From the NCBI GenBank assembly GCA_028288725.1, contig JAQGIC010000012.1, positions 1-43,298 of the forward strand: 43,298 nucleotides of DNA, written 5' to 3'. This stretch comes from Rhodospirillales bacterium. Lineage in GTDB: Bacteria > Pseudomonadota > Alphaproteobacteria > ATCC43930 > CGMCC-115725. Below the pieces are notes generated by a model that did not search any database, had not been told where the DNA came from, and saw only the letters and a program-made list of their open reading frames with translations. Position 1 is the stretch's first letter. Each line of letters starts with the position of its first letter. The position numbers and the translations under genes are program-made. Positions 27,176-36,124 of this stretch are shown piece by piece.

Positions 27176-28327
27176 ATGAGCGCCGTCCCGACAGATACAT
27201 CCCTGAAGCGCGTGCCGCTGCATGATCTCCATGCCGAGCTGGGCGCCAAGTTCGTGCCCTTCGCCGGCTATGAAATGCCGGTGCAGTACAAGCTCGGCGT
27301 GCTGGGCGAGCATCTGCATACCCGCACCAAGGCGGGCCTGTTCGACGTGTCGCACATGGGTCAGCTGCGTTTGCGCGGCGCCAATCCGGCGGCGGCGCTG
27401 GAAACGCTGGTGCCCGGCGACATTCAGGCGCTGAAGCCCTGGCGCACCCGCTATACGCTCCTGACCAACGACCAGGGCGGCGTGCTCGACGATCTGATGG
27501 TGACCAACCTCGAGGATCACCTGTTCCTGATCGTCAATGCCGCCACCAAGGATGCCGACATCGCGCATCTGAAGATCCATCTGGCCGGTCAAGCCACCGT
27601 CGAGCCCCTGCCCGATCGGGCGCTGCTGGCGCTGCAAGGGCCGGCGGCGGCGAGCGTGCTGTCGCGCATCGCGCCGTCGGTCGCCGCCATGGCCTTCATG
27701 ACCGCGGCCGATGTCAGCTTCGACGGCATCGAATGCTTCGTCACGCGCTCGGGCTACACCGGCGAGGACGGTTACGAGATCTCCGTGCCGGGCATGCAAG
27801 CCGAGCGCTTCGCCCGGATGCTGCTGGCGCATGAGGAAGTGGCCGCGATCGGCCTGGGGGCCCGCGACTCGCTCAGACTGGAAGCCGGTCTGTGCCTCTA
27901 TGGCCATGACATCGACGAGACCACCACCGTGATCGAGGCGGATCTCGCCTGGGCCGTCGGCAAGCGCCGCCGGACGGAGGGTGGCTTCCCCGGCGCCGCG
28001 ATCATCCAGCGGCAGCTGGTCGAGGGTGCGCCGCGCCGCCGCGTCGGCATCCTGCCCGAAGGCAAGGCGCCTGCGCGCGAACATACCGAAATCAGGATTG
28101 GGGATGGTTCGGCCGGCCAATCCAACCCCGAACCCGGTACCAAGAAGATCGGCGAGATCACGTCCGGCGGCTTCGGACCCAGCCAGGGCGGCCCGGTCGC
28201 CATGGGCTATGTCGATGCCGAATACGCCGCCGTCGGCACGGCCATCACGCTGGTCGTGCGCGGTGTCGCGCGGCCGGCCCAGGTCGTGGCCCTGCCCTTC
28301 GTTCCCCATCGTTATTTCCGCGGCTGA
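27176..28327 (+). CDS. gcvT: glycine cleavage system T-protein (aminomethyltransferase)
   Basis: A 383-residue tetrahydrofolate-dependent aminomethyltransferase. It releases ammonia from the aminomethyl-lipoyl H-protein and forms methylene-THF. Family blocks: AKFVPFAGYEMPVQY, FDVSHMGQ, GYTGEDGYEI, LGARDSLRLEAGLCLYG and the C-terminal GEITSGGFGPS. First gene of the operon, starting about 60 bp after the riboswitch, with GAGG as SD. Length is normal. Confidence 0.95.
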   Translation: MSAVPTDTSLKRVPLHDLHAELGAKFVPFAGYEMPVQYKLGVLGEHLHTRTKAGLFDVSHMGQLRLRGANPAAALETLVPGDIQALKPWRTRYTLLTNDQGGVLDDLMVTNLEDHLFLIVNAATKDADIAHLKIHLAGQATVEPLPDRALLALQGPAAASVLSRIAPSVAAMAFMTAADVSFDGIECFVTRSGYTGEDGYEISVPGMQAERFARMLLAHEEVAAIGLGARDSLRLEAGLCLYGHDIDETTTVIEADLAWAVGKRRRTEGGFPGAAIIQRQLVEGAPRRRVGILPEGKAPAREHTEIRIGDGSAGQSNPEPGTKKIGEITSGGFGPSQGGPVAMGYVDAEYAAVGTAITLVVRGVARPAQVVALPFVPHRYFRG

Positions 28328-28351
28328 GGCCGTCGCAAGGAGACCTGAGAG

Positions 28352-28729
28352 ATGAGCGAGACCCGCTATACCAAGAGCCACGAATGGATCCGGATCGACG
28401 GCGACAACGCCACGGTCGGCATCACCGCCTTCGCCGCCGAGGCCCTGGGCGACGTGGTCTATGTCGAGGTGCCCGCGGCCGGCAAGGCGCTCGCCAAGGG
28501 CAAGGAGGCCGCCGTCGTCGAATCGGTCAAGGCCGCGAGCGAAGTCTATTCGCCGGTGACCGGCACGGTGACCGAGGGCAATCAGGCGCTGGCCGACGAT
28601 CCGGCGCTGGTCAACAAGGACGCGACCGGCGACGGCTGGTTCTTCAAGCTGACGCTCGCCGACACGAGCGAGCTTGCCGACCTGCTCGACCAGGCCGCCT
28701 ATGACGCCCTGGTCGCGGAGAGCCACTGA
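28352..28729 (+). CDS. gcvH: glycine cleavage system H-protein
   Basis: A 125-residue lipoyl carrier shuttling the aminomethyl group among the P, T and L proteins. The lipoylation site is Lys60 in VESVKAASE, in the usual hammerhead fold. [18 protein letters not shown] and [13 protein letters not shown] are characteristic. A strong AAGGAGACC SD precedes it, 24 bp after gcvT. Its TGA overlaps the gcvPA ATG. Confidence 0.96.
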   Translation: MSETRYTKSHEWIRIDGDNATVGITAFAAEALGDVVYVEVPAAGKALAKGKEAAVVESVKAASEVYSPVTGTVTEGNQALADDPALVNKDATGDGWFFKLTLADTSELADLLDQAAYDALVAESH

Positions 28730-30072
28730 TGCGCTATCTTCCGCTGACGGAGGTCGAGCGGCGGGACATGCTCGCCGTGATCGGCGTGCCTACGGTCGAC
28801 GCGCTGTTCCGCGACGTGCCGAAGGCCGCCTGGTGCTCCGAGCCGTTCGACCTGCCGCCGCACCAGGGTGAGCTGCAGGTCGAGCGCGCGCTCGCCAAGC
28901 TCGCCGCCCAGAACGTGCCGGCCGGCTCGGTACCGAGCTTCCTCGGCGCCGGCGTCTACCGCCATCACGTGCCGGCGACGGTCGATCACATCATCCAGCG
29001 CGGCGAGTTCATGACCTCGTACACGCCGTATCAGCCGGAAGTGACGCAGGGCACGCTGCAGTATCTGTTCGAATTCCAGACCCAGGTGGCGCTGATCACC
29101 GGCATGGATGTGGCGAACGCCTCGATGTACGACGGCGCCAGCGCCACGGCCGAGGCGGTCATGATGGCGAACCGGGTCACCCGGCGCGCGCGCGCGGTGA
29201 TCTCGGGCGGCCTGCATCCGCATTACCGCGAGACAACCGCGACCCACGCCCATTTCGCCGGATTTACCGTCGAGCAGTTCGCGCCCAACCCGTCGGCCGA
29301 CGAGGATCTGGCGGCATCGATCGACGACAAGACCTCCTGCGTCGTGGTGCAGAACCCCGACTTCTTCGGTAAGGTCCGCGACTATTCGGCCCTGGCCGCG
29401 GCGGCCCACGCCAAGGGCGCGCTGCTGGTCGTGGTGGTGAACGAGATCGTCTCGCTGGGCGCCGTCATTCCGCCGGGCGAGATGGGCGCCGATATCGTCG
29501 CGGCCGAAGGCCAGTCGATCGGCAATCCGCTCACCTTCGGCGGTCCCCATGTCGGTCTGTTCGCGACGCGCGACAAATACGTGCGCCAGATGCCGGGCCG
29601 CCTGGTCGGCCAGACCGTCGATGCCGACGGACGGCGCGGCTGGGTGCTGACCTTGTCGACCCGCGAGCAGCATATCCGGCGCGAGAAGGCGACCAGCAAC
29701 ATCTGCACCAACGCGGGTCTCTGCGCCCTCGCCTTCACCATCCACATGTCGCTCCTGGGCGAGACCGGGTTCGTGGGCCTGGCTGAGCTCAACCATGCCC
29801 ATGCCTCGATCCTTGCCGACAAGCTGGCGGCGGTGCCGGGCGTCAAGCTGCTGAACGACGGGTTCTTCAACGAGTTCACGCTCGCCTTGCCGAAGCCGGC
29901 GGCCGGCGTGGTCGAGGCGCTGGTCGCGAAGGGCGTCCTGGCCGGCGTGCCGGTCTCGCGGCTCTATCCGGATCGGCCGGAACTCGCGAACCTGTTATTG
30001 GTTGCCGCGACGGAAATCAATACCGAGGCGGACATGGACGAGTTCGCCGCCAAGCTCCAAGAGGTGCTGTGA
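28729..30072 (+). CDS. gcvPA: glycine dehydrogenase (decarboxylating) subunit 1
   Basis: A 447-residue N-terminal half of the split P-protein, which with subunit 2 decarboxylates glycine and loads the H-protein. Recognisable blocks: [49 protein letters not shown] and [13 protein letters not shown]. The PLP lysine is carried by the other subunit. It overlaps both gcvH and gcvPB by 1 bp (TGATG at each junction), consistent with stoichiometric coupled translation. Confidence 0.95.
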   Translation: MRYLPLTEVERRDMLAVIGVPTVDALFRDVPKAAWCSEPFDLPPHQGELQVERALAKLAAQNVPAGSVPSFLGAGVYRHHVPATVDHIIQRGEFMTSYTPYQPEVTQGTLQYLFEFQTQVALITGMDVANASMYDGASATAEAVMMANRVTRRARAVISGGLHPHYRETTATHAHFAGFTVEQFAPNPSADEDLAASIDDKTSCVVVQNPDFFGKVRDYSALAAAAHAKGALLVVVVNEIVSLGAVIPPGEMGADIVAAEGQSIGNPLTFGGPHVGLFATRDKYVRQMPGRLVGQTVDADGRRGWVLTLSTREQHIRREKATSNICTNAGLCALAFTIHMSLLGETGFVGLAELNHAHASILADKLAAVPGVKLLNDGFFNEFTLALPKPAAGVVEALVAKGVLAGVPVSRLYPDRPELANLLLVAATEINTEADMDEFAAKLQEVL

Positions 30073-31634
30073 TGAACGAGTGGAGCAAGGCGATCAGCAA
30101 TTTCACGACCGATGGGCTGGGCGTGAGCGGCACCTATAGCGGCCATCGCGGCCTGCAGATCGAGGAGCCGCTGCTGTTCGAGCGCGACAGCGAAGGCCGC
30201 TGCGGCGTCGACCTGCCGGAACCGCCCAAGGCCAGGAACCGGCTCGGCGCCAACGCCCGCAAGGGCCGGATCGGCCTGCCCGGCATTTCCGAGCCGGAGA
30301 TCGTGCGCCATTTCACCCGCCTGTCGCAGAAGAATTACGCGATCGACACCGGGCTCTATCCGCTGGGCTCGTGCACCATGAAGCACAATCCGCGGCTGAA
30401 CGAGAAGATGGCGCGGCTGCCGGGCTTCGCCGACATCCACCCGCTGCAGCCGGTCTCGACCGTGCAGGGTGCGCTTGCGGTGATCGACCAATTGGCCCAT
30501 TGGCTGAAGGTGCTGACCGGCATGCCGGCGGTCGCCATGAGCCCCGCCGCCGGCGCCCATGGCGAGCTGTGCGGCATGATGGCGATCCGCGCCGCCCATG
30601 ATGCCAAGGGCGAGACGCGCAACAAGGTGCTGGTCGCCGAATCCGCCCATGGCACCAATCCCGCGACCGCGGCCGCCTGCGGCTTCACGGTCGAGGCGGT
30701 GCCGGCCAACGCACGCGGCCGGGTCGATCTGGCCGCCATGAAGGCCCAGCTCGGTCCCGATGTGGCGGCGGTCATGCTGACCAATCCGAACACCTGCGGG
30801 TTGTTCGAGACCGAGATCCGCGAGATCGCGGACGCGGTTCATGCTGCCGGCGCCTATTTCTACTGCGACGGCGCCAATTTCAACGCCATCGTCGGTCGCG
30901 TGCGGCCGGCCGATCTCGGCGTCGATGTCATGCATATCAACCTGCACAAGACCTTCTCGACACCCCATGGCGGCGGCGGCCCGGGTGCCGGTCCGGTCGT
31001 GCTGGCCGCGGCACTCGCGCCCTTCGCGCCGCTGCCGTGGGTAGTCCATGGCAGGAACGGCTTCGAAGTGCTTGAAAAAGCTGAGGGAGACGCAGCGCAA
31101 GCCTTCGGCCGCCTGAAGGGCTTCCATGGCCAGATGGGCATGTTCGTGCGCGCGCTCGCCTACATGATGAGCCATGGCGCCGACGGTCTGCGCCAGGTCG
31201 CGAGCGATGCGGTGCTGAACGCGAACTACATCCTGGCCAGCCTCAAGGACGACATGAGCGCGCCGTTCGAGGGCCCGTGCATGCACGAGGCGCTGTTCGA
31301 CGACCGGTTCCTGAAGGACACCGGCGTTACCACGCTCGACATGGCCAAGGCGCTGATCGACGAAGGCTTCCATCCCATGACCATGTATTTCCCGCTGGTC
31401 GTGCATGGCGCCTTGCTGATCGAGCCGACCGAGACCGAGAGCAAGGCGACGCTCGACCGGTTCATCGGCGTTCTGAAGGCGCTGGCTGCCGAAGCGAAGG
31501 AAGGCAAGGTCGAGAAGTTCCGTGCGGCACCGACCCTGACGCCGCGCCGCCGGCTCGACGAAACGGGTGCCGCCCGTCAGCCGGTGCTGCGTTGGAGGCG
31601 CCCCGAGGAGCCCGCGCGCGACGCCGCCGAATAG
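30072..31634 (+). CDS. gcvPB: glycine dehydrogenase (decarboxylating) subunit 2
   Basis: A 520-residue C-terminal half of the P-protein with the PLP site: Lys293 in HINLHKTFSTPHGGGG. Other family blocks are LYPLGSCTMKHNPR, SPAAGAHGE, ESAHGTNPA and CDGANFNAI. The ATG at 30072 is used; a GTG three bases earlier is also in frame. Last gene of the operon, followed by a strong terminator. The L-protein (lipoamide dehydrogenase) is not encoded here and is presumably shared. Confidence 0.95.
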   Translation: MNEWSKAISNFTTDGLGVSGTYSGHRGLQIEEPLLFERDSEGRCGVDLPEPPKARNRLGANARKGRIGLPGISEPEIVRHFTRLSQKNYAIDTGLYPLGSCTMKHNPRLNEKMARLPGFADIHPLQPVSTVQGALAVIDQLAHWLKVLTGMPAVAMSPAAGAHGELCGMMAIRAAHDAKGETRNKVLVAESAHGTNPATAAACGFTVEAVPANARGRVDLAAMKAQLGPDVAAVMLTNPNTCGLFETEIREIADAVHAAGAYFYCDGANFNAIVGRVRPADLGVDVMHINLHKTFSTPHGGGGPGAGPVVLAAALAPFAPLPWVVHGRNGFEVLEKAEGDAAQAFGRLKGFHGQMGMFVRALAYMMSHGADGLRQVASDAVLNANYILASLKDDMSAPFEGPCMHEALFDDRFLKDTGVTTLDMAKALIDEGFHPMTMYFPLVVHGALLIEPTETESKATLDRFIGVLKALAAEAKEGKVEKFRAAPTLTPRRRLDETGAARQPVLRWRRPEEPARDAAE

Positions 31635-31661
31635 GCCCCGTCGCCAGCCGGCTCAAAGGAT

Positions 31662-31698
31662 GGCCCCGTTCTCTTCGCGAGAACGGGGCCGTTTTTTC
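31662..31698 (+). terminator. rho-independent terminator of the gcv operon
   Basis: A perfect 12-bp stem (GGCCCCGTTCTC at 31662-31673 with 31679-31690), loop TTCGC, then GTTTTTTCT. A textbook intrinsic terminator 27 bp after gcvPB. Confidence 0.93.
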
Positions 31699-31767
31699 TA
31701 GCGCACGCCCGGCGCAGTAGGGTTAACTCGCTCGCGACTTCATGGGTGCGTCCGAGTGAGTAACCGA

Positions 31768-32097
31768 ATGCCGAGAGAGATGCGCCAGATCATGTTCCGG
31801 GCGCCGGAAATCATGACGGCGATCACGGAATACCACCGTCGACGGTCCATCGCCCTGCCCCAGGGCACGGCGGTCGGCTGCAAGGTCACGGACGAGGCGG
31901 GTCTCTCGGTCACACTGACGATTCAATCCGATGCCGGTCAGACGACGGAGCTTGCGGTCAATGCCGAGGTGCTGGCTGCCTCCCTGATCCTCTATTGCAT
32001 CAACCGCAAGATCCCCCTGCCGGCCGAGGCCGACAAGCGCCTGCAGAAAGTCGGAGACGACGGCGTCGCCCTGATCGTGATCAAGCGGCTGCGCTGA
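31768..32097 (+). CDS. conserved hypothetical protein, 109 aa
   Basis: A small soluble protein beginning MPREMRQIMF; a GTG four codons earlier (31756) is the alternative start. A mixed alpha/beta layout is visible, with the segment LAASLILYCINRKIPLPAEADK in the C-terminal half. I recall similar short proteins in Rhodospirillales but no assigned function. It is separated from gcvPB by the terminator, so it has its own promoter. Confidence 0.68.
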   Translation: MPREMRQIMFRAPEIMTAITEYHRRRSIALPQGTAVGCKVTDEAGLSVTLTIQSDAGQTTELAVNAEVLAASLILYCINRKIPLPAEADKRLQKVGDDGVALIVIKRLR

Positions 32098-32455
32098 ACC
32101 GGTCGCTCGCTCCGGTAGAAAAATACAGATCAGTCATGTTTAGGCCGGGGATGGTTCAGCCGCCCTGGACGTATTACCTGCATCACGATCGAGCACGGAG
32201 GGTTCCGGCCATGGTGCAGATGATCTTGAGCGAGCTGTGCGATCTCGGCCCGTTCGCCGTCGTCGCGGTCTATATTTCGACGGTCGGCGAGGCTCGCCGC
32301 GGGTGGCGCTGCCGTCGCTGAGCACCTTTCATCCGGCCGCTGCGGCCGTCGCAAGCTTTACGCGGACATGCGCTGGCCGCGCATGAAATCCCTCGCCCGC
32401 CGGCGTGCGACCCGCTAGACTGGTCCCCTGTTGTTCCGGTTTGGCGGAGACGGCA
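32098..32455. other. 358-bp gap with a possible 36-aa ORF
   Basis: No firm gene. The best candidate is a plus-strand ORF at 32211-32321 (36 codons plus stop, MVQMILSEL start, hydrophobic middle, basic tail) with GGAGG nine bases before the ATG; a longer version from 32136 lacks an SD. A short perfect hairpin (CGGCCG-CTG-CGGCCG, 32334-32348) follows it. The remainder shows nothing recognisable. Confidence 0.35.
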
Positions 32456-32803
32456 ATGATCACCAAATTTCTCGGCAAGCTGGCGATCGGCGCTGCCGCC
32501 TGCGGTGCGGCGGCAGCGGTTTTCATCCTGGCCGCCACGAACGGTCCGTCGCTCGAAGCCAAGCTCGGTGTCCTGGGCGTGGAATTGTCCGTGTCGATCG
32601 GCGAGCCCCCATCAGCCGGAACCCCTGCCTATATCGAGGCCAGCATGCTGCGCCGCAGCCCGGACAACCGGATGAGCGGCGTCGCTCTGCGCGTCGCCAA
32701 AGCCGGTGGCCTGCGCGCCCCTGCCGGCGTCGCGGGCGATGCCCCGGTCAACCAAGCCGCCACGACCGCTCCCGTCCTGGCCCCGTGCAAGTCCGACGCC
32801 TGA
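32456..32803 (+). CDS. small membrane-anchored or exported hypothetical protein
   Basis: A 115-residue protein with an N-terminal hydrophobic segment (about 8-27) that is either a signal peptide or an uncleaved anchor, then a low-complexity Ala/Pro/Ser-rich periplasmic part with one near-terminal Cys. The SD GGCGGAGACGGCA supports this ATG. No family recognised. It converges with the YcgN gene, 8 bp apart. Confidence 0.62.
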   Translation: MITKFLGKLAIGAAACGAAAAVFILAATNGPSLEAKLGVLGVELSVSIGEPPSAGTPAYIEASMLRRSPDNRMSGVALRVAKAGGLRAPAGVAGDAPVNQAATTAPVLAPCKSDA

Positions 32804-32811
32804 GGCCTGGC

Positions 32812-33255
32812 TCAGCGCACCCAGTCGACGATATGGGCCGGCAGTTCCTCCTCGACGATCTCTTCTTCTGAAATCACCCGATAGCGCACCGACATGCCGG
32901 CGCGGTGGACCGAATCGCGCTTGCCGCTGACCAGCGGATGCCAATCGAACAGATCCTTGCCCTCGGCGATCAACCGATAGGCGCAGGTTGAGGGCATGAA
33001 GGCGAGTGCGGCGATATTGTCCGGCGTGACCTTGACGCAATCCGGCACAAGGTAGGACCGATCCTTGTAGCGGCTGCAGCGACAGCTATGGGTGTCGAGC
33101 AGATGGCACACGACGTCGGTGAACAGGATCTCGTTGGTATCCTCGTCCTGCAGCTTGATTGTGCAGCATTTGCCGCAGCCGTCGCAGAGCGACTCCCACT
33201 CCTGGGTGGTCAACTCGGTCATCGGCTTGGCGCGCCAGAAAGCTTCGCCGCTCAT
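32812..33255 (-). CDS. ycgN: YcgN family cysteine-cluster protein (UPF0260)
   Basis: A 147-residue protein with the YcgN cysteine pattern: C24-x2-C27-x2-CC30-31, then C50, C58, C60, C73 and C91, in contexts LCDGCGKCC, CHLLDTHSCRCSRY and STCAYR, with WHPLVSG following. The cluster presumably binds a metal or an Fe-S centre; the role is unknown. Transcribed alone, divergent from the broken MFS gene across about 140 bp. Confidence 0.9.
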   Translation of the reverse strand: MSGEAFWRAKPMTELTTQEWESLCDGCGKCCTIKLQDEDTNEILFTDVVCHLLDTHSCRCSRYKDRSYLVPDCVKVTPDNIAALAFMPSTCAYRLIAEGKDLFDWHPLVSGKRDSVHRAGMSVRYRVISEEEIVEEELPAHIVDWVR

Positions 33256-33393
33256 CCTATCGCCTCTCGCTCATCGTGCGCGCGATCCCATAGGCCGATT
33301 CCCCGCCGACGCCAAGCGCTGCGTGCGCGACCATGCCACGCTTTTGCCGCAGCCTGGCACCGTCGGTGGATGATGCCCGCCGCCTGATCGGCT

Positions 33394-34672
33394 ATGGTCG
33401 AGCCGGGTCTGGGGGCTAAGGGGTCGGGTTTGGGACGGATCTTGCGCAATGTCGGCGCGCTGCTGTTCGGGCTCAGCATCCTGCTGCTCGGCGCCGGCCT
33501 GTTTCAGACCTTCCTCAGCCTGCGAATGGCGTTCGAGCATTTCGGCGCCCTTACCATCGGCGCGATCCTGGCTGCCTATTTCGCGGGCTTCATGGCGGGT
33601 TCGCTCGTGGCCGGGAAACTCGTGCGCCGGGTCGGCTATATCCGGGCCTTTGCGATCTTCTCGGCCCTGCTGTCGTCCTCGGTGCTGTTTCAGGCGCTGA
33701 TCATCGACCCGATCGTGTGGGCGCTGCTGCGGGCGCTGGGCGGCTTCGCCATCGCCGGCCTGTTCCTGGTGACCGAGAGCTGGCTCAACCATCGCTCCGA
33801 CGAAGCGACGCGCGGCCAGGTGCTGGCGCTCTATGTCACGATCGAACAGGTCGCGACCGGCCTCGGCCAATATCTCATCGATCTGCTGCCGACCGGCGGC
33901 CCCGGCAACTTCATCCTGACCGCCGGCCTGTTCATCCTGGCGCTGATCCCGGTCGGCGGCCACCAACGCCGAGGCGCCGCTGCCGGCCGCCCATTCGACC
34001 CTGTCGATCGCCCGGCTGTTCCGCATCACGCCGCTGGGCGTGATGGGCTCGCTGTTCGCCGGCCTGATCAACAGCGCCTTTTCCGGCCTGGGACCGATCT
34101 ATGCCCAGGGCATCGGGCTCACGACCCCCCATATCTCGATTTTCATGAGCATCACGGTCCTGGGCGCGCTGATCTTCCAGATGCCGGTCGGTCGCCTGTC
34201 GGACCGGTTCGACCGCCGGAGCGTGCTGCTGATCATCATCATCAGCCTGACCGCCGTTTCGGGCGTGCTGTCGGTCGCCGACGACTTCGGCATCTGGGCC
34301 TTGCTGGTGCTGGCTCTGCTGTTCGGCGGCGTCAGCCAGGTGATCTACCCGGTCACCGCCGCCCACGCGAACGACTATGTCGAAGAGCCGGACCGCCTCG
34401 CCGCCGCGAGCGCGCTGCTGCTGGCCTACGGCACCGGCGCCACGATCGGCCCCCTGCTGGGCTCGGTGCTGATGGACTGGCTGGGCCCGGTCGGACTGTT
34501 CGTCTATATCACCATCAGCTCGGCCGTGCTCGCCTGCGTGATTGTCGCCCGCATGGCCGCACGCCACGGCCGCCCGGCGCATCTGCAGACCCGCTTCCAG
34601 CTCGTTTCCAGCTCGACCCCCGCCGCCGCCGATCTCGATCCGCGCACCCATCCGAGAAAGCCTGCCCCATGA
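33394..34672 (+). pseudogene. MFS transporter gene interrupted by a +1 frameshift
   Basis: An MFS gene (YcaD-like sugar/drug class) read in two frames. Codons 33394 to about 33957 encode the first six helices (TESWLNHRSDEATRGQVL is typical). From about 33958 the continuation (ATNAEAPLPAAHSTLSIARLF, then six more helices to 34672) is one frame away. Removing one G in GTCGGCGGCC near 33955-33959 restores a single protein of about 425 residues ending at 34672. Either a recent mutation or a sequencing/assembly error; the intact second half favours the latter or a very recent event. A TTG at 33430 with AAGGGG upstream is an alternative start. Its stop overlaps the GNAT ATG. Confidence 0.8.
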
Positions 34673-35163
34673 CCGACATCCGGATCCGCGGTTACGAGAA
34701 TGCCGATTGGGAACAGGCGGCGGACCTGTTCCTGCTGCCGCGCTGTATCTGGGGCACGCTGCGGATGCCCTATGAATCGCGCGACGCCGTCAAGGCACGC
34801 CTGGATCACCCCGACGCCAGCCGTCGCCGGCTGGTGGCGATCGTCGACGAGCGGGTCGTCGGCCTGCTGAGCTTGCACCCGCGCGACGGGCGTCGCGCCC
34901 ATGTCGGCGAGATCGGTCTGTTCGTGCATGATGATTTCCACGGACGCGGCATCGGACGCGCGCTGATCGAGGCCTGCATCGATCTGGCCGAGAACTGGCT
35001 GGGGCTGACCCGGATCGAACTCAACGTCTATACCGACAACGCGCCGGCGATCGCGCTCTACGAAAGCTGCGGCTTCGAGCACGAAGGCACCGCGCGGAAT
35101 TTCTGCCTGCGCGACGGCGCCATGGTCGATGCCCGCTATATGGCGCGGCTGAAGCGCTCATAG
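34669..35163 (+). CDS. GNAT N-acetyltransferase
   Basis: A 164-residue GNAT protein: RGYENADWEQ opening, VGEIGLFVHDDFHGRGIGRALI acetyl-CoA loop (R/Q-x2-G-x-A/G pattern as HGRGIG), and LNVYTDNAPAIALYESCGF near the end, like L-amino-acid (phosphinothricin-type) N-acetyltransferases. The acceptor is unknown. Its ATG overlaps the MFS stop (ATGA), so transporter and enzyme form an operon. An apparent fusion in one long open frame is an artefact of the MFS frameshift. Confidence 0.88.
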   Translation: MTDIRIRGYENADWEQAADLFLLPRCIWGTLRMPYESRDAVKARLDHPDASRRRLVAIVDERVVGLLSLHPRDGRRAHVGEIGLFVHDDFHGRGIGRALIEACIDLAENWLGLTRIELNVYTDNAPAIALYESCGFEHEGTARNFCLRDGAMVDARYMARLKRS

Positions 35164-35249
35164 CTGGCACGTCGCGGCGGCGCTTGCGCGGGCGGCGGAT
35201 CTGGGCGAATTTCCGTCCCCGCCATGACGCCCTGTCCGCACCCGATCCG

Positions 35250-35873
35250 ATGATCCTGACCCCGATCGCGCCCCACGCGCTCGACCTGGTGCTGGCATCG
35301 TTCGACCGCGCGCTGGAGGGTGCCCCGCTGGAGACCGCCGTGTTCCGCCGGATCGCGTCCAGCCGATCGGCCGAGGGTGGGCCGGTCGCGCAGTGGCATG
35401 CCGATGCGGTGACTCTCGCCGATCGCTTCGCCATGCGGCCGCTGGCCGAACCGCCGCAGCAGGCCTTCAGCTGGGACGGCAGCCGCGTCCGCACCGAAAG
35501 CGAGCCGGCGGTGCTGGTGCATGAGGTCGCGCACTATCAGATCGCGGCCCCCGCCCGCCGCGTCCTGCCCGATTTCGGCCTGGGTGCCGGCCCGGAGACC
35601 GGCCTCGCCGAGATCGCCGAGGCAGCGCGCGCCGCCGACGCCCACACGCGCGAGACCGAGGAGGCCATGGCCTCCCTGCTCGGCATCCTGTGGGAGGTCG
35701 AATTGGGCCAGCCGGCCATCCTGTCGTTTCAGGAACAGAACTGGCTGGAAGGCGCCGGCCGCCCCGGCACCGCCGATTTCTTCCGTACGACACTGGGGCG
35801 GCTGAGGGGCCTCGGTCTGATCGACGCAGACGGGCGCCCGACCTACGCGGTCCGGATCAGCCCAGAGCTTTGA
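35250..35873 (+). CDS. EpmC-like (elongation factor P hydroxylase-like) putative metalloprotein
   Basis: A 207-residue protein. The core HEVAHYQIAAPARRVLPDFG (91-110) closely follows the EpmC/YfcM signature HE-x2-HW-x-IA-x2-ARR-x3-DFG, including the HExxH-like metal ligands and the Arg pair. A later glutamate-rich helix (TEEAMASLLGILWEVELG) could supply another ligand. Outside the core the similarity is low, so it may be a paralogous family rather than EpmC itself. No epmA or epmB is nearby. The start is uncertain: ATG at 35250 lacks a clear SD and TTG at 35184 is possible. Confidence 0.55.
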   Translation: MILTPIAPHALDLVLASFDRALEGAPLETAVFRRIASSRSAEGGPVAQWHADAVTLADRFAMRPLAEPPQQAFSWDGSRVRTESEPAVLVHEVAHYQIAAPARRVLPDFGLGAGPETGLAEIAEAARAADAHTRETEEAMASLLGILWEVELGQPAILSFQEQNWLEGAGRPGTADFFRTTLGRLRGLGLIDADGRPTYAVRISPEL

Positions 35874-36123
35874 CGCCGGTATCGACCGCCGCCCGACCGT
35901 CGACCAGCATCGCCCGGGCGGAGCCGACCTGACCGATCGCAACAGCTCCGGCCGCGTCGAGCAGGGGCACCGCCCCGCCGACCACGAAGCCCAACGCCTT
36001 CATCGAGACATGCAGAATGACGAACTGCCCCGGTCCGAGCCGGAGCGCCATCAGGTCGCCGGTCAGACTGTCGCGCGTGCGCGGCCGGTCGGTCGCCGCG
36101 ATCACCTGGGTCAGTAAGGGCAC
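35857..36123 (-). pseudogene. internally deleted AAC(3)-family (YokD-like) acetyltransferase remnant
   Basis: An 88-codon frame starting GTG one base after the permease stop, with AAGGA as SD. Residues 1-57 match the N-terminus of the aminoglycoside N3-acetyltransferase family (TRDSLTGDLMAL, LGPGQFVILHVSMKALGFVVGG). Residues 60-88 (IGQVGSARAMLVDGRAAVDTGV) match its extreme C-terminus. The roughly 170-residue centre with the catalytic core is missing, so enzyme activity is not expected. The frame stays open across the junction. It overlaps the EpmC-like gene tail by 17 bp, convergently. It trails the sugar ABC operon. Confidence 0.6.
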
Positions 36124-36124
36124 C

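Noticed and set aside
33394-35163. Apparent 589-residue MFS-GNAT fusion protein
   Set aside because: The fusion exists only because a frameshift in the MFS gene brings the wrong frame into phase with the GNAT gene; the true junction is an ATGA overlap.
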